DNA of 64,000 nucleotides, from the NCBI GenBank assembly GCA_012520655.1, contig JAAYNW010000033.1:1-64000 (forward strand), read 5' to 3'. Each line of letters opens with the position of its first letter. Within the stretch, counting starts at the first letter, position 1. The notes below the pieces were generated by a model. It was not told where the DNA came from, did no database searches, and saw only the letters and a list, made by a program, of their open reading frames with translations. This DNA is from Clostridiales bacterium (lineage in GTDB: Bacteria > Bacillota > Clostridia > Lachnospirales > Lachnospiraceae). The translations under genes were made by a program, and so were the position numbers. Positions 42,517 to 52,353 of this stretch are shown here, one piece after another.

Positions 42517-43228
42517 CGCTTACAACGATACCCTTCTTCATTGTAACGACTCTTTTCTGCATGGAATTCACAATTTCTCTATTGTGGGTCACCACCAGAA
42601 CCGTTGTACCATTTTCATTAATCTGCTCCAAAAGCTTCATAATCTCCCATGAATTTTTGGGATCCAGATTACCGGTCGGCTCATCGGCAAGCAATATGGT
42701 CGGTTTATTGATGAGCGCTCTGGCAAGGGCAACTCGCTGCTGTTCACCGCCGGAAAGCTGCTTCGGTTTTGCCTTATATTTTCCCGCAAGCCCTACCATC
42801 GACAGAATACTTGGCACATTTCGCTTTATTTCCTTATTCGACACTTGAATGATACGCTGTGCAAATGCAACGTTATCATACACGTTTCTATCCTTCAGCA
42901 ATCTGAAATCCTGAAAAACAATACCCAGATTTCTTCTGAACTTCGGGATCTTTCGGTGTTTAATCTTCACCAAATCATACCCCATAACATTGATATATCC
43001 TGAAGTCGGCGTTAATTCCCGAAGAAGGAGCTTGATTAAGGTAGATTTGCCGGATCCGCTGTCGCCTACGATAAAAACAAACTCTCCTTTATTAATATGT
43101 AAGCTGACTCCATTTAATGCCGGAGCACCCGTCGCATACGCCTTGCTGACATTTTCAAGAGTAATAATCTCATTGCCCAAATCAGCCTGCTTTTTCCCTC
43201 TTCGTCTCTTCCTATCTTTCTCAGTCAA
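42482..43228 (-). CDS. ftsE: Cell division ATP-binding protein FtsE
   Basis: LENVSKAYATGAPALNGVSLHINKGEFVFIVGDSGSGKSTLIKLLLRE...LSGGEQQRVALARALINKPTILLADEPTGNLDPKNSWEIMKLL. Confidence 0.96.
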   Translation of the reverse strand: MTEKDRKRRRGKKQADLGNEIITLENVSKAYATGAPALNGVSLHINKGEFVFIVGDSGSGKSTLIKLLLRELTPTSGYINVMGYDLVKIKHRKIPKFRRNLGIVFQDFRLLKDRNVYDNVAFAQRIIQVSNKEIKRNVPSILSMVGLAGKYKAKPKQLSGGEQQRVALARALINKPTILLADEPTGNLDPKNSWEIMKLLEQINENGTTVLVVTHNREIVNSMQKRVVTMKKGIVVSDEEKGGYIDEN

Positions 43229-43294
43229 AGTTTTTCACCCACCTAATTATTTTATCCTTTTTGTTCCTTTACATTAATAGCCTAAACACTTTTA

Positions 43295-44383
43295 TCAATA
43301 TTCAAAGGTTTCCATATATTTCATATATTTTACGACCATAAGCGCTATTTTGAAGGTAATTGCATCTTCAAAAACCCTAAGATCCAGTCCCGTGCTCTTC
43401 TGAAGTTTATCCAATCTATACACGAGCGTATTTCTATGAATAAACAGCTGTCTCGATGTCTCCGATACATTTAAACTGTTTTCGAAGAATTTATTGATTG
43501 TCATAAGCGTTTCTTCATCGAAATCATCCGGGCTCTTTCCGCCAAAAATTTCTTTTATGAACATCTTGCAGAGCGGTATGGGAAGCTGGTATATCAAACG
43601 GCCTATTCCGAGCTCGCTGTAAGCGATTATATCTCTCTCATCAAAGAATATTTTTCCGACATCCAATGCCATTTTAGCTTCTTTGTACGAGCGGCTCACT
43701 TCTTTTATCTCATTCACGGTTGTACCGTAGGAAATCCTTATGCTGTTCATACCCTCTTTTAAAAGGTAGGCTTCCGCGCTCTTCGCCGCCTTATCTATTT
43801 CTTTATTGCTGTCCCCTTCCGACAGGTCCTTTACTACTATAACATTATTTTCATCGACTGCGGTGATGAAATCTTTGGTATTGCTTCCAAAATATGTCCG
43901 CATAAGCTCCAGAACGTTGCTGTCTTTGCCGTTCTCAGTTTCAATAATCATGACAGCTCTTTTTCCATCCGTCTGAATATGCAGTTTTTTGGCGCGGCTG
44001 TAGATATCCACCAGCAGCAAATTATCCAGTAGCAAGTTTTTAATAAAGTTATCCTTATCAAAACGTTCTTTATATGCGACCAAAAGACTCTGAATCTGGA
44101 AAGCAACCATCTTTCCCACCATGTACACATCTTCGCCCGCTCCTCCGGCAATTAAAATATATTCGAGCTGCTGCTCGTCAAATATTTTAAAATACTGATG
44201 TCCCTGTATCTCCTGAGAATCTGCTGCCGAACCGGCAAACTCTACGGCTGCGGCAGAGCAGTTCTCCATACCCGCAGCAGTCGACGCTACCTCTTTGCCG
44301 TCCGTATCCATTACGCACAATTCCACTCTGGCAATCGCCTTAAGACCTTCTATTGTATTTTGCAAAATTTGGTTTGAAATCAT
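43295..44383 (-). CDS. PucR/CdaR-type helix-turn-helix regulator
   Basis: C-terminal LMTINKFFENSLNVSETSRQLFIHRNTLVYRLDKLQKSTGLDLRVFEDAITFKIALMVVKYM. Confidence 0.88.
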   Translation of the reverse strand: MISNQILQNTIEGLKAIARVELCVMDTDGKEVASTAAGMENCSAAAVEFAGSAADSQEIQGHQYFKIFDEQQLEYILIAGGAGEDVYMVGKMVAFQIQSLLVAYKERFDKDNFIKNLLLDNLLLVDIYSRAKKLHIQTDGKRAVMIIETENGKDSNVLELMRTYFGSNTKDFITAVDENNVIVVKDLSEGDSNKEIDKAAKSAEAYLLKEGMNSIRISYGTTVNEIKEVSRSYKEAKMALDVGKIFFDERDIIAYSELGIGRLIYQLPIPLCKMFIKEIFGGKSPDDFDEETLMTINKFFENSLNVSETSRQLFIHRNTLVYRLDKLQKSTGLDLRVFEDAITFKIALMVVKYMKYMETFEY

Positions 44384-44667
44384 TTCCCCGTTCCTTCTCC
44401 TTTTCTTTTCCTATCTTTATATGCAATTTATACAAAGCATAATTTGAAAAAAAATCTGTTTTTTCTACACCCATTTTTCATTTTAATTCAAAACTACAAA
44501 AAAATCCATACTAATTCTTCATCGTTTTGTGTATTTTTTATGTATTTTATAAATTTGTGCAGATTTAATCCAATGTACAACTTTCACAACAACCTTTAAG
44601 CCCGATTTCATGCCTGCCACAACGGATAAATTTGTCCCAGGAGCTTTAAATATTTTATATTAAAAAG

Positions 44668-44701
44668 GCAGATCTGAAACTATTTTTCATTTCAAATCTG
44701 C
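44668..44701 (-). terminator. Terminator downstream of the WecG/TagA-like gene
   Basis: Minus strand gcagatttgaaa-tgaaaaatag-tttcagatctgc followed by ctttttaatat. Confidence 0.75.
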
Positions 44702-45448
44702 TTACTGATTCTTTTCGTTTTCCTCATTATATCTGTTCATCCGATCGTGAAACATCTTCCTATAAATTCGGTTCATAGCTTTTTTCTGAAAAGATTCCCG
44801 GCGTTTTCCTAATTTCATGTCCTTTGAAATTCCCAGCCAAACTTCCGCATTAATATAAGGTTTAGCATCCACCATCCATTGCTCCTGCCTGCCCCAGGCC
44901 ATTCTAGAGATGATTACGTCGGGGGCAATATCGTTGATATCGTTTACGACCTCTTCCACTTTTTCTGTGCTTTCTCTTATCACCTGAACGCCGCTGATTA
45001 CTATTCCTCTTTGGAAGTCCTTCAGTTCACTCCGGAGCTTCTCCGCATCCGCTTCTGAATCGGATAATAAATACACTTTTTTACCGCCACGCACAATTCT
45101 TCTCAAAAATTCCTTAAAAAAGACAAGATTCTCCACTTCATACAGGCGGCTCTTAGACTCGATCTTCGCTACGCGCAAAATATCGGACTCTCCGCACAGA
45201 GTCATATCCATGGATTCTATCCTTTCTTTTTCATATTCATCTTTTCCCGCCAATATTAGCATCGGTGTAGTAACATATAGAATCGTGTTAAGAGCGCTGT
45301 TTTCTAAGAAACTATCCGTCAAAAGAAGCGACTCCTTGAGAGAATAATCGGTAAGCGTAACCCCTAAAATATCCATTTTCTGCATATTTTCACCATCATT
45401 TCCCCATATGGTTAACCTGTAACATTCTCTAAAACAATCTTTCTCCAA
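44702..45448 (-). CDS. WecG/TagA/CpsF-family glycosyltransferase (likely start MQKMDILG near 45385)
   Basis: MDILGVTLTDYSLKESLLL...KKVYLLSDSEADAEKLRSEL...APDVIISRMAWGRQEQWMVDAKPYINAEVWLGISKDMKLGKRRE. Confidence 0.72.
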   Translation of the reverse strand: MEKDCFRECYRLTIWGNDGENMQKMDILGVTLTDYSLKESLLLTDSFLENSALNTILYVTTPMLILAGKDEYEKERIESMDMTLCGESDILRVAKIESKSRLYEVENLVFFKEFLRRIVRGGKKVYLLSDSEADAEKLRSELKDFQRGIVISGVQVIRESTEKVEEVVNDINDIAPDVIISRMAWGRQEQWMVDAKPYINAEVWLGISKDMKLGKRRESFQKKAMNRIYRKMFHDRMNRYNEENEKNQ

Positions 45449-45480
45449 ACTTTATATTAATCTATTGAACTTCCCCCGAC

Positions 45481-45510
45481 TTGTCAAGTATATCAAAAAT
45501 ATGGTATACT
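45481..45510 (+). promoter_or_regulatory. Candidate promoter of the YjfB-like gene
   Basis: TTGTCA, 18-nt spacer, TATACT. Confidence 0.5.
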
Positions 45511-45563
45511 TGCAATATAATGATTCGAATTATAAAATTTCAAAATAAAGGGAGGTAATTATT

Positions 45564-45752
45564 ATGGATATTCCTGCATTATCAATGGCTCTTACACAGG
45601 CTCAGACTATGTCCGGCGTAAGCATTGCCGTTCTTTCGAAGTCGCTGGACAACATGGAAACAGGCGGTAACGCGATGGTGGATATGATGAAATCATCCAT
45701 GGAATTGTCCGTTAATCCTGCCATCGGTTCCAATATTGATTTGTATTTATAA
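45564..45752 (+). CDS. YjfB-family putative motility protein
   Basis: MDIPALSMALTQAQTMSGVSIAVLSKSLDNMETGGNAMVDMMKSSMELSVNPAIGSNIDLYL; ggaggt RBS upstream. Confidence 0.85.
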   Translation: MDIPALSMALTQAQTMSGVSIAVLSKSLDNMETGGNAMVDMMKSSMELSVNPAIGSNIDLYL

Positions 45753-45753
45753 G

Positions 45754-46668
45754 CTAATAGAGAATAAAATCAAGACTCATATAAGAAAGAGATAATACGA
45801 TTGCAATTAAAAGCGGTACGGTTATCATCGGGATACCCGTTTTATTTTTTCTGGCAGTCCAAACGGCGCGAAGATTTTCTTCGCGCTTTTCATTTTTGGC
45901 GATCCACGCAAGAACGCAGCCCGCAAGTGTAGTCGTAACTGCGGCAATAATCAGATAACCGCTAATAGCCGTCAGCATAATATCCGGAGTAATCTGCGCC
46001 TGCGCTTCCTCGAAGCTTTCCATGCCCATTGCCTTATATAAGTACATAAGGCATACCTGTTGGGAATTGAATATGATATGAAACAAAACAGAACTCCACA
46101 GACTCCCCGTGGCTTCCACCAGCACGACGAGTATCATGCCTATTACTAAGGCGTATGCAGCCTGATTAAAATTCATATGCATGAGCGCAAACAAAAGAGC
46201 GGATAAAAGAAGTGCCTGCAATCCTGTCCCCGACTTCTTATATCCCTGATAAATAATCCCTCTGAAAATCAGTTCTTCACAGAACGGACCAATAAATCCT
46301 ATGATAAAAAGCATAACAAAAAAGGGGATCTCTAAGATATCCCCACTTATTGCCACTACCGTATTATCCACAAACAGCATGGACACTGCATTTATCACAG
46401 TAGTTAAAGGCATAGCCAGAAAAGTAAAAAGAACAATCATCAACACCGAAGATATTTTAATCTTTCGGAAACCGACAAGCTTAAGGAGATTTTCTCCGGA
46501 AAGCAAAACCCCTATAAGAGCGGGTGCCAATACAATCAACTGACTGATTATAAAATTAGGTACTATTGTTAATGTAAAAAACGGACTCAAAACTCCCAGC
46601 AGAACGACCACCGCTATATGAAGCAGAATGACTGCAAGAAAAATCCGGTTTACCTTTTTACTGTTCAT
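45754..46668 (-). CDS. CPBP-family intramembrane glutamic endopeptidase
   Basis: GPFCEELIFRGIIYQGYKK...SALLFALMHMNFNQAAYALVIGMILV. Confidence 0.9.
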   Translation of the reverse strand: MNSKKVNRIFLAVILLHIAVVVLLGVLSPFFTLTIVPNFIISQLIVLAPALIGVLLSGENLLKLVGFRKIKISSVLMIVLFTFLAMPLTTVINAVSMLFVDNTVVAISGDILEIPFFVMLFIIGFIGPFCEELIFRGIIYQGYKKSGTGLQALLLSALLFALMHMNFNQAAYALVIGMILVVLVEATGSLWSSVLFHIIFNSQQVCLMYLYKAMGMESFEEAQAQITPDIMLTAISGYLIIAAVTTTLAGCVLAWIAKNEKREENLRAVWTARKNKTGIPMITVPLLIAIVLSLSYMSLDFILY

Positions 46669-46676
46669 TTGCTATC

Positions 46677-46910
46677 CTAGTTCTCCATCATAAAGTTAAC
46701 TAATTTAGTAATATCTTCAGGCTCATAGGCAATCAACTCAAGTTCCGCAATCGTCCCATCAGAAAAAATATTCGCCATGGATACATACTGGGAAAGCTTG
46801 GACTTAAGATTAAGTCTGTCTCCTTCACCTGTAACCAATTCTACTTTACCTACACAGCTATCAATTACTTTAAAAAACTTATCAATATCTCTGATATTTT
46901 GTACTTTCAT
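46677..46910 (-). CDS. Small protein with possible HPr-like fold, unknown function
   Basis: Start chosen at MKVQNIRDIDKFFKVIDSCVGKVELVTGEGDRLNLKSKLSQYVSMANIFSDGTIAELELIAYEPEDITKLVNFMMEN; resembles the 62658-62888 protein by eye. Confidence 0.6.
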   Translation of the reverse strand: MKVQNIRDIDKFFKVIDSCVGKVELVTGEGDRLNLKSKLSQYVSMANIFSDGTIAELELIAYEPEDITKLVNFMMEN

Positions 46911-47026
46911 TTCGTTCTCCTTTCCAAATCGAAGCAATAGCTTTTGTCATTAATCAAATTTTCTTTATACCATGATTATACTGATTTCATTATGAATATG
47001 CAAGACAATTATCAATATAACTGTGG

Positions 47027-47866
47027 TTACTCAATTTTCCTTATGCCGTTTCCATCAATAATTATTTTTCCTTCTTTTAAAAGACGTCCGACCGCGCGTT
47101 TAAATTCATTTTTGCTCATTTGCATCGCGCGCTTGATTGTATCCGGGTCCGCCTTATCATTGAAAGGAAGCACTCCGTCATAGCTTTCCAGCATTTTTAA
47201 TATTTTATCCGCATCGGTACTTATTTGAAGATATGCCTTTTCCCGAAGACTAAGGTCTAGCTTCCCATCCTCCTTGACTCCCGCAACTCTGGCATGAACT
47301 ATATCGCCCTCTCTTATATCTCCATATAACTCTTTTCCTGAAATCAATCCGGAATATTTGTCATCTACTGCCACAAAGGCGCCAAATTCCCTGCTTATTT
47401 CATAAACACGCCCGGTTACTCTGTCATCTTTCTTATATGGACTGTCCGTATTCAAGTAATGATATACCTTCATCGTAGCACACAGCCTATTGCTCTTATC
47501 AATATAAAGTGCTACAAGGCAATCCTCTCCTTCCCGAACCTGCCAGGTCTGTTCTTTGAAGGGAAGTAATAGCTGCTTTTCCAATCCCCAATCCAGAAAT
47601 GCTCCGATTTTGGCAACCTGTGCAACTTTAAGAACAGCTACTTTACCGAGCGTAAGCATTGCCTCCTTAGTCGTAGCGATTAAACGGTCGCTGGAATCTC
47701 TATATATAAATACCCGTATGATGTCTCCTGCCTGAGTTCCTTCCGGAACTTGTTTTTCCGGGAGGAGAACCTTCTCTTCGGTATTCCCGCCCTCCGCAGC
47801 CAGATATACTCCAAACTCTACTTTTTTTACAACTGTCAGGTCCTGTACTTCACCTAATTTAATCAT
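47027..47866 (-). CDS. CvfB-like S1 RNA-binding protein
   Basis: IKLGEVQDLTVVKKVEFGVYLAA...VLLPEKQVPEGTQAGDIIRVFIYRDSSDRLIATT...C-terminal winged-helix-like KADPDTIKRAMQMSKNEFKRAVGRLLKEGKIII. Confidence 0.9.
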   Translation of the reverse strand: MIKLGEVQDLTVVKKVEFGVYLAAEGGNTEEKVLLPEKQVPEGTQAGDIIRVFIYRDSSDRLIATTKEAMLTLGKVAVLKVAQVAKIGAFLDWGLEKQLLLPFKEQTWQVREGEDCLVALYIDKSNRLCATMKVYHYLNTDSPYKKDDRVTGRVYEISREFGAFVAVDDKYSGLISGKELYGDIREGDIVHARVAGVKEDGKLDLSLREKAYLQISTDADKILKMLESYDGVLPFNDKADPDTIKRAMQMSKNEFKRAVGRLLKEGKIIIDGNGIRKIE

Positions 47867-47927
47867 ATTATATCCATATTCCTTTCAAAGCATGTCCTAA
47901 ACGGCAGTCAACGAGTAATACAGCGAC

Positions 47928-48656
47928 CTATGCATTCCGGCACTCCATGCCCTTGAACTCTGCGATGCAATAAGCCTGTCCCTCTTTATTATTAAGCGCG
48001 ATTAAGCAAATATTATCCGAATGTCTATATACTACCGGCACAATAACGTCTCCGAGCACCGCTTGCTTTTTATATTCTGCACGCATTTGCCTTATTTCAA
48101 ACCCTTCCGGCAGATATTCCATAGCAATGCGGATATACTGTCCGTTATTTACATGGTGGTTCGTGTCCAAATGATGATGTCTTACTTCAACATCTTCCCA
48201 TCTTTGTCCCTCTATCTCAGGAATAGCTATTTTACGCGGCGCATAATCCATATCCAGCTTTCCTTCCAGAACGTAAGCTGTAGTCATCTCTTTTGGCACT
48301 CTGGCAGGGCGCATATGTTCCATATCCATCAGTGTCCAAACAGTATTAGCATAAGCCAGACGTTCTCCTTCCTCCGTCTCCATCAGGAAGTTGCGCCATC
48401 CCATAAATCCCTTAAAATCATAAGGCGCCGTTCCAATCAACACTCTTTCACCAAATGCCGGATATCTCTCGACAATTATCTGCCAAGCCGACATTACCCA
48501 AGCGAGGTGTCTCTCCTGCAGATATTTGAGACCTACTCCAATCTCCTCGGAATGAAAGGTCGAACAATCCTGAAAATAATCCAAAAGCGATTCCAAAGAT
48601 AGTTTTCCTTCGCTGTCCAATTCGCTGTATCGTATGCGTCCTTTAATTTTATACAT
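47928..48656 (-). CDS. Acyl-ACP thioesterase
   Basis: Start chosen at MYKIKGRIRYSELDSEGKLSLESLLDYFQDCSTFHSEEIG...VRHHHLDTNHHVNNGQYIRIAMEYLPEGF. Confidence 0.88.
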   Translation of the reverse strand: MYKIKGRIRYSELDSEGKLSLESLLDYFQDCSTFHSEEIGVGLKYLQERHLAWVMSAWQIIVERYPAFGERVLIGTAPYDFKGFMGWRNFLMETEEGERLAYANTVWTLMDMEHMRPARVPKEMTTAYVLEGKLDMDYAPRKIAIPEIEGQRWEDVEVRHHHLDTNHHVNNGQYIRIAMEYLPEGFEIRQMRAEYKKQAVLGDVIVPVVYRHSDNICLIALNNKEGQAYCIAEFKGMECRNA

Positions 48657-48886
48657 TTCACATTCCCGCCTTTTACCTGTCTTTATGCCAATGAAATAAT
48701 TATAGCACAGCATATCTTATAATTGCAAACAATTGCCCCCTGCTCCGGTCATTCGTTTACTTTTGATACTCCGACCGCAGAAGTAAAAACGCCTTTTGTA
48801 TTTCATATTAAAGATATTTAAGCATATATTTTATTAATATGTAATTGCATAGTCAGAAAAACAATAAACTTTGCAAGGAGATTTCT

Positions 48887-50560
48887 ATGGAAAAAGTAAT
48901 TGATGAAGATTATTATGATTTGATTATAGATAACGTTCTTGTTCCTAATTATGATACCGGCAACAACATTACATACCTAAACGAAAGACATTCCCTGCTG
49001 CATGTATTAAGCGGCCAGGTAAATATATGTGACCTCGGGACAAATCCTTATCACCGTTTTCCCTCTATCTTCACGCTCACTTCCGCTATCAGTCTGGGAA
49101 AATCGGGGGTCACCCAAATACAGCGTAACACCTCTCTTGCACTGTTCGGAACCGGTGTAATTATCGGGCTCGTAGATACGGGCATCGACTATCAGCATCC
49201 CGCATTCAGACACAATGACGGCAGTACACGAATCCTTTCCATATGGGATCAAACGCTACAGACAGGCGCAATCCCGGAAGACTTTAACTTCGGTTCCGAA
49301 TATAACAGGGAGTTAATCAATCTCGCGCTTTTATCCGCAAATCCTTTATCCGTAGTTCCTTCAGAAGATACAATCGGGCACGGTACTGCAATTGCCAGCA
49401 TTATAGCGGGCAAGCCCGCTCCTGACCAGAGCTTTAGCGGCGTCGTGCCGGAAGCCGAGTTTGTTGTTGTAAAACTAAAACAAGCAAAAGCAAATTTGCG
49501 AAGACTTTCCTTTGTGCCGGAATCCGCTATTTGTTATCAAGAATCCGATATTATTCTGGGAGCGCGTTATTTATTATCCGTTGCCCGCAAGCTCAATCGC
49601 CCTCTTGCGATGTGCATTGCTCTCGGTACCAGTCAGGGCGGCCACGATGAGCACGGTACCACCACCGGGTATTTGGATTTCCTCACTCATCGCCCGCAAA
49701 TCTGCATCTCCACCTCCGCAGGGAACGAGGGGAATAGCGGCAGGCATTATTATGCCAGTATAAACATCCCTCCATATGAAACCTCGTTCGAATTAAGGGT
49801 CGGCAGCGAGGATAAATTATTCGCAATGGAGATCTGGCCTTATGCTCCCAACCGCCTATCCATTGAAGTAGCTTCTCCCAGCGGAGAATCCACACCTATC
49901 GTTTATCCGGGCCTTAATTCCTGTGAACGATTCAATTTTGTGTTTAACCAAGGTACGCTCTGGATAAACAACATTAACTTCGAAGAAGAAACAGGAGAAC
50001 AGCTTATTCTATTGCGCTTTGAAAACCCAATTGCAGGTGTATGGAGCTTTAAGCTTTATAATCTGGAAGATGAACCTTTTTCCTTCCACTCATGGCTGCC
50101 TTCGGGAAATTTGATTTCCAGAGAAACTTATTTCTTGGAATCGAATCCAAACACCACCATTACTTCTCCGGGCAATGCCATCCGCATACTAACAGTAACC
50201 GCATACAATCAATTTAACGACAGTATATGGATAGATTCCGGAAGGGGATATACACGTACCAATCAGGTAAAGCCGGATATTGCTGCCCCCGGCTACGAGC
50301 TTCCCTGTGCATATCCGGACAACCTTTATGCCACAATAACCGGTACCGGAGCTGCTTGCGCTCATGCGTCCGGTGTTGTAGCCATGATCTTAGAATGGGC
50401 CGTCGTGCGCGGCAACTACACTTCAATCACAGGGACGGATATTAACCGCCTTATAACCCGCGGTGCATATCGCGATCCTAACGAAACTTATCCAAACAAT
50501 ATCTGGGGATATGGGCAGCTTGATATAAACGGAGTCTTTGAAAGATTCACCCTCTTCTAG
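48887..50560 (+). CDS. S8/subtilase-family protein (Csp-like), predicted pseudoprotease (Ser to Gly)
   Basis: Start at ATG 48887 after caaggag; VDTGIDYQHPAFRH (Asp), GHGTAIASIIAG (His), STSAGNEGN (Asn), but TITGTGAACAHASG has Gly at the catalytic Ser position. Confidence 0.9.
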   Translation: MEKVIDEDYYDLIIDNVLVPNYDTGNNITYLNERHSLLHVLSGQVNICDLGTNPYHRFPSIFTLTSAISLGKSGVTQIQRNTSLALFGTGVIIGLVDTGIDYQHPAFRHNDGSTRILSIWDQTLQTGAIPEDFNFGSEYNRELINLALLSANPLSVVPSEDTIGHGTAIASIIAGKPAPDQSFSGVVPEAEFVVVKLKQAKANLRRLSFVPESAICYQESDIILGARYLLSVARKLNRPLAMCIALGTSQGGHDEHGTTTGYLDFLTHRPQICISTSAGNEGNSGRHYYASINIPPYETSFELRVGSEDKLFAMEIWPYAPNRLSIEVASPSGESTPIVYPGLNSCERFNFVFNQGTLWINNINFEEETGEQLILLRFENPIAGVWSFKLYNLEDEPFSFHSWLPSGNLISRETYFLESNPNTTITSPGNAIRILTVTAYNQFNDSIWIDSGRGYTRTNQVKPDIAAPGYELPCAYPDNLYATITGTGAACAHASGVVAMILEWAVVRGNYTSITGTDINRLITRGAYRDPNETYPNNIWGYGQLDINGVFERFTLF

Positions 50561-50632
50561 ATTCCTACAAAAATAAATTATATAAATCTGCAGCAGGAAG
50601 TTTGTGGAAATCAAGAAAGGCATGGTATATTT

Positions 50633-52305
50633 ATGGAAAAAATACTTGATGAAAATTATTATGATTTTATTATAGATAATGTGCAGGTCCCTTTTTATGA
50701 TGTCGGCAACAATATTACCTATTTAAATGAACGGCAATCCTTGCTGCATGTATTGGCGGGACAAAAAAATATTTGTGACCTGGGAGCAAATCCTTACCAC
50801 CGCTTTCCTTCCCTATTCATAACGACCTCTCAAATCAGTCTCGAAAAGTCAGGCGTCACTCAAGTACAGCGCAATCCTGCACTCTCATTGTATGGAACCG
50901 GTACAATTGTAGGAATTATGGACACCGGCATCGATTATCAGCATTCTGCATTCCGGCACAACGACGGAACTACACGGATTCTATCCATATGGGATCAGAC
51001 AATTCAAACCGGAACGCCTCCGCAAGATATGGCCTTCGGTTCAGAATATACAAAAGAAATGATTAACCTCGCATTGCAGTCTGCAGATCCGCTATCCATC
51101 GTTCCTACCGAAGATGAGGACGGACACGGTACCGCAATTGCCAGCATAGCAGCCGGCAAGCCCAATGCAGAACAAGGTTTCAGCGGAGTGGCGCCGGAAG
51201 CCGAATTTATCATTGTAAAATTAAAACAGGCCAAAAACAATCTTCGGCGAATTGCCTTTGCTCCCGAGGATATATTATGCTATCAGGAATCGGATATTAT
51301 GCTGGCAAGCCGTTATATAACGTCTGCGGCCAATAGAATGAACCGTCCTGTCGCACTGTGCGTCGCCTTGGGCAGTAACAGTGAGAGCCACGATGGGCAA
51401 GGCGCGCCAGCGGCTATTTGGATTTTCTGACTCGTCTTACCAGAATATGTGTTACTGTCTCTGCCGGAAATGAGGGCAATAGCAGCAGGCATTTCTACGG
51501 TAATATAAGGCAATCTCCTTATCGTTCGGAAGTGGAGCTGCGCATAGACAGTCAGGACAGTCGATTTGCCGCCGAAATCTGGCCCTATGCTCCCGCCCGC
51601 CTCTCCATTGGAATAACTTCGCACAGCGGCGAAGCCACACCCTTAATCTACCCAAGAATCAATACTTGCGAAAAGTTAAACTTTGTATTTAATCAGGGAA
51701 CCGTTTGGGTAAGCAATATCAGTTTTGAAGAAGAGACGGGAGAACAATTAATATTGCTACGCTTCGAGAATCCAGTCTCAGGCGTCTGGCGTCTTAATCT
51801 CACCAATATGGAAAATGAGCCCTTTTCTTTTCATTCATGGCTGCCGGCCGGCAATATGATTTCAAACGAGACCTACTTCCTTCAGTCGAACCCCGATACT
51901 ACCATACTCTCTCCCGGCAACTCCATACATTGTCTGACGATGACTGCGTATAACCAGGACAACGACAGCGTATTAATCGATTCCAGTAGGGGATATAGCC
52001 GTAACGGCAATCTTAAACCGACTCTTGCCGCCCCCGGTTACGAGCTTACCTGTGCGCTCCCGAACAACAACTACGGTACACTGACCGGTACCGGTGCATC
52101 GACTGCCCATACGGCAGGCATCATCGCTCTTCTTTTAGAATGGGCCGTATCGAGAGGGAATTATACATCTATTACAGGTGTAGACATCAATCAGCTGTTA
52201 ATCAGAGCCGCAACACGAAGCTCCGGTACCGTTTATCCCAACAATATCTGGGGATATGGGCAGATTAATATAAACAAGGTCTTTGAGCAGCTCGCATTTC
52301 TTTAA
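50633..52305 (+). pseudogene. Second S8/subtilase-family copy, frameshifted near 51405; predicted pseudoprotease
   Basis: Two ORFs (50633-51430 and 51418-52305) together match the upstream copy end to end; 1 nt missing relative to copy 1 in ...caaggcgcg-ccagcggctatttggat; TLTGTGASTAHTAG also carries Gly for Ser. Confidence 0.85.
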
Positions 52306-52317
52306 CTATTAATAGCA

Positions 52318-52350
52318 AAAAACTCAGTTGATTGTCTCAACTGAGTTTTT
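52318..52350. terminator. Bidirectional terminator between the S8 gene and tRNA-Gln
   Basis: aaaaactcagttga-ttgtc-tcaactgagttttt; 14-bp perfect stem. Confidence 0.85.
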
Positions 52351-52353
52351 AAC

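Noticed and set aside
48887-52305. Pair of active secreted subtilisin-like proteases
   Set aside because: No signal peptide seen at either N-terminus and the nucleophile Ser is Gly in both copies.
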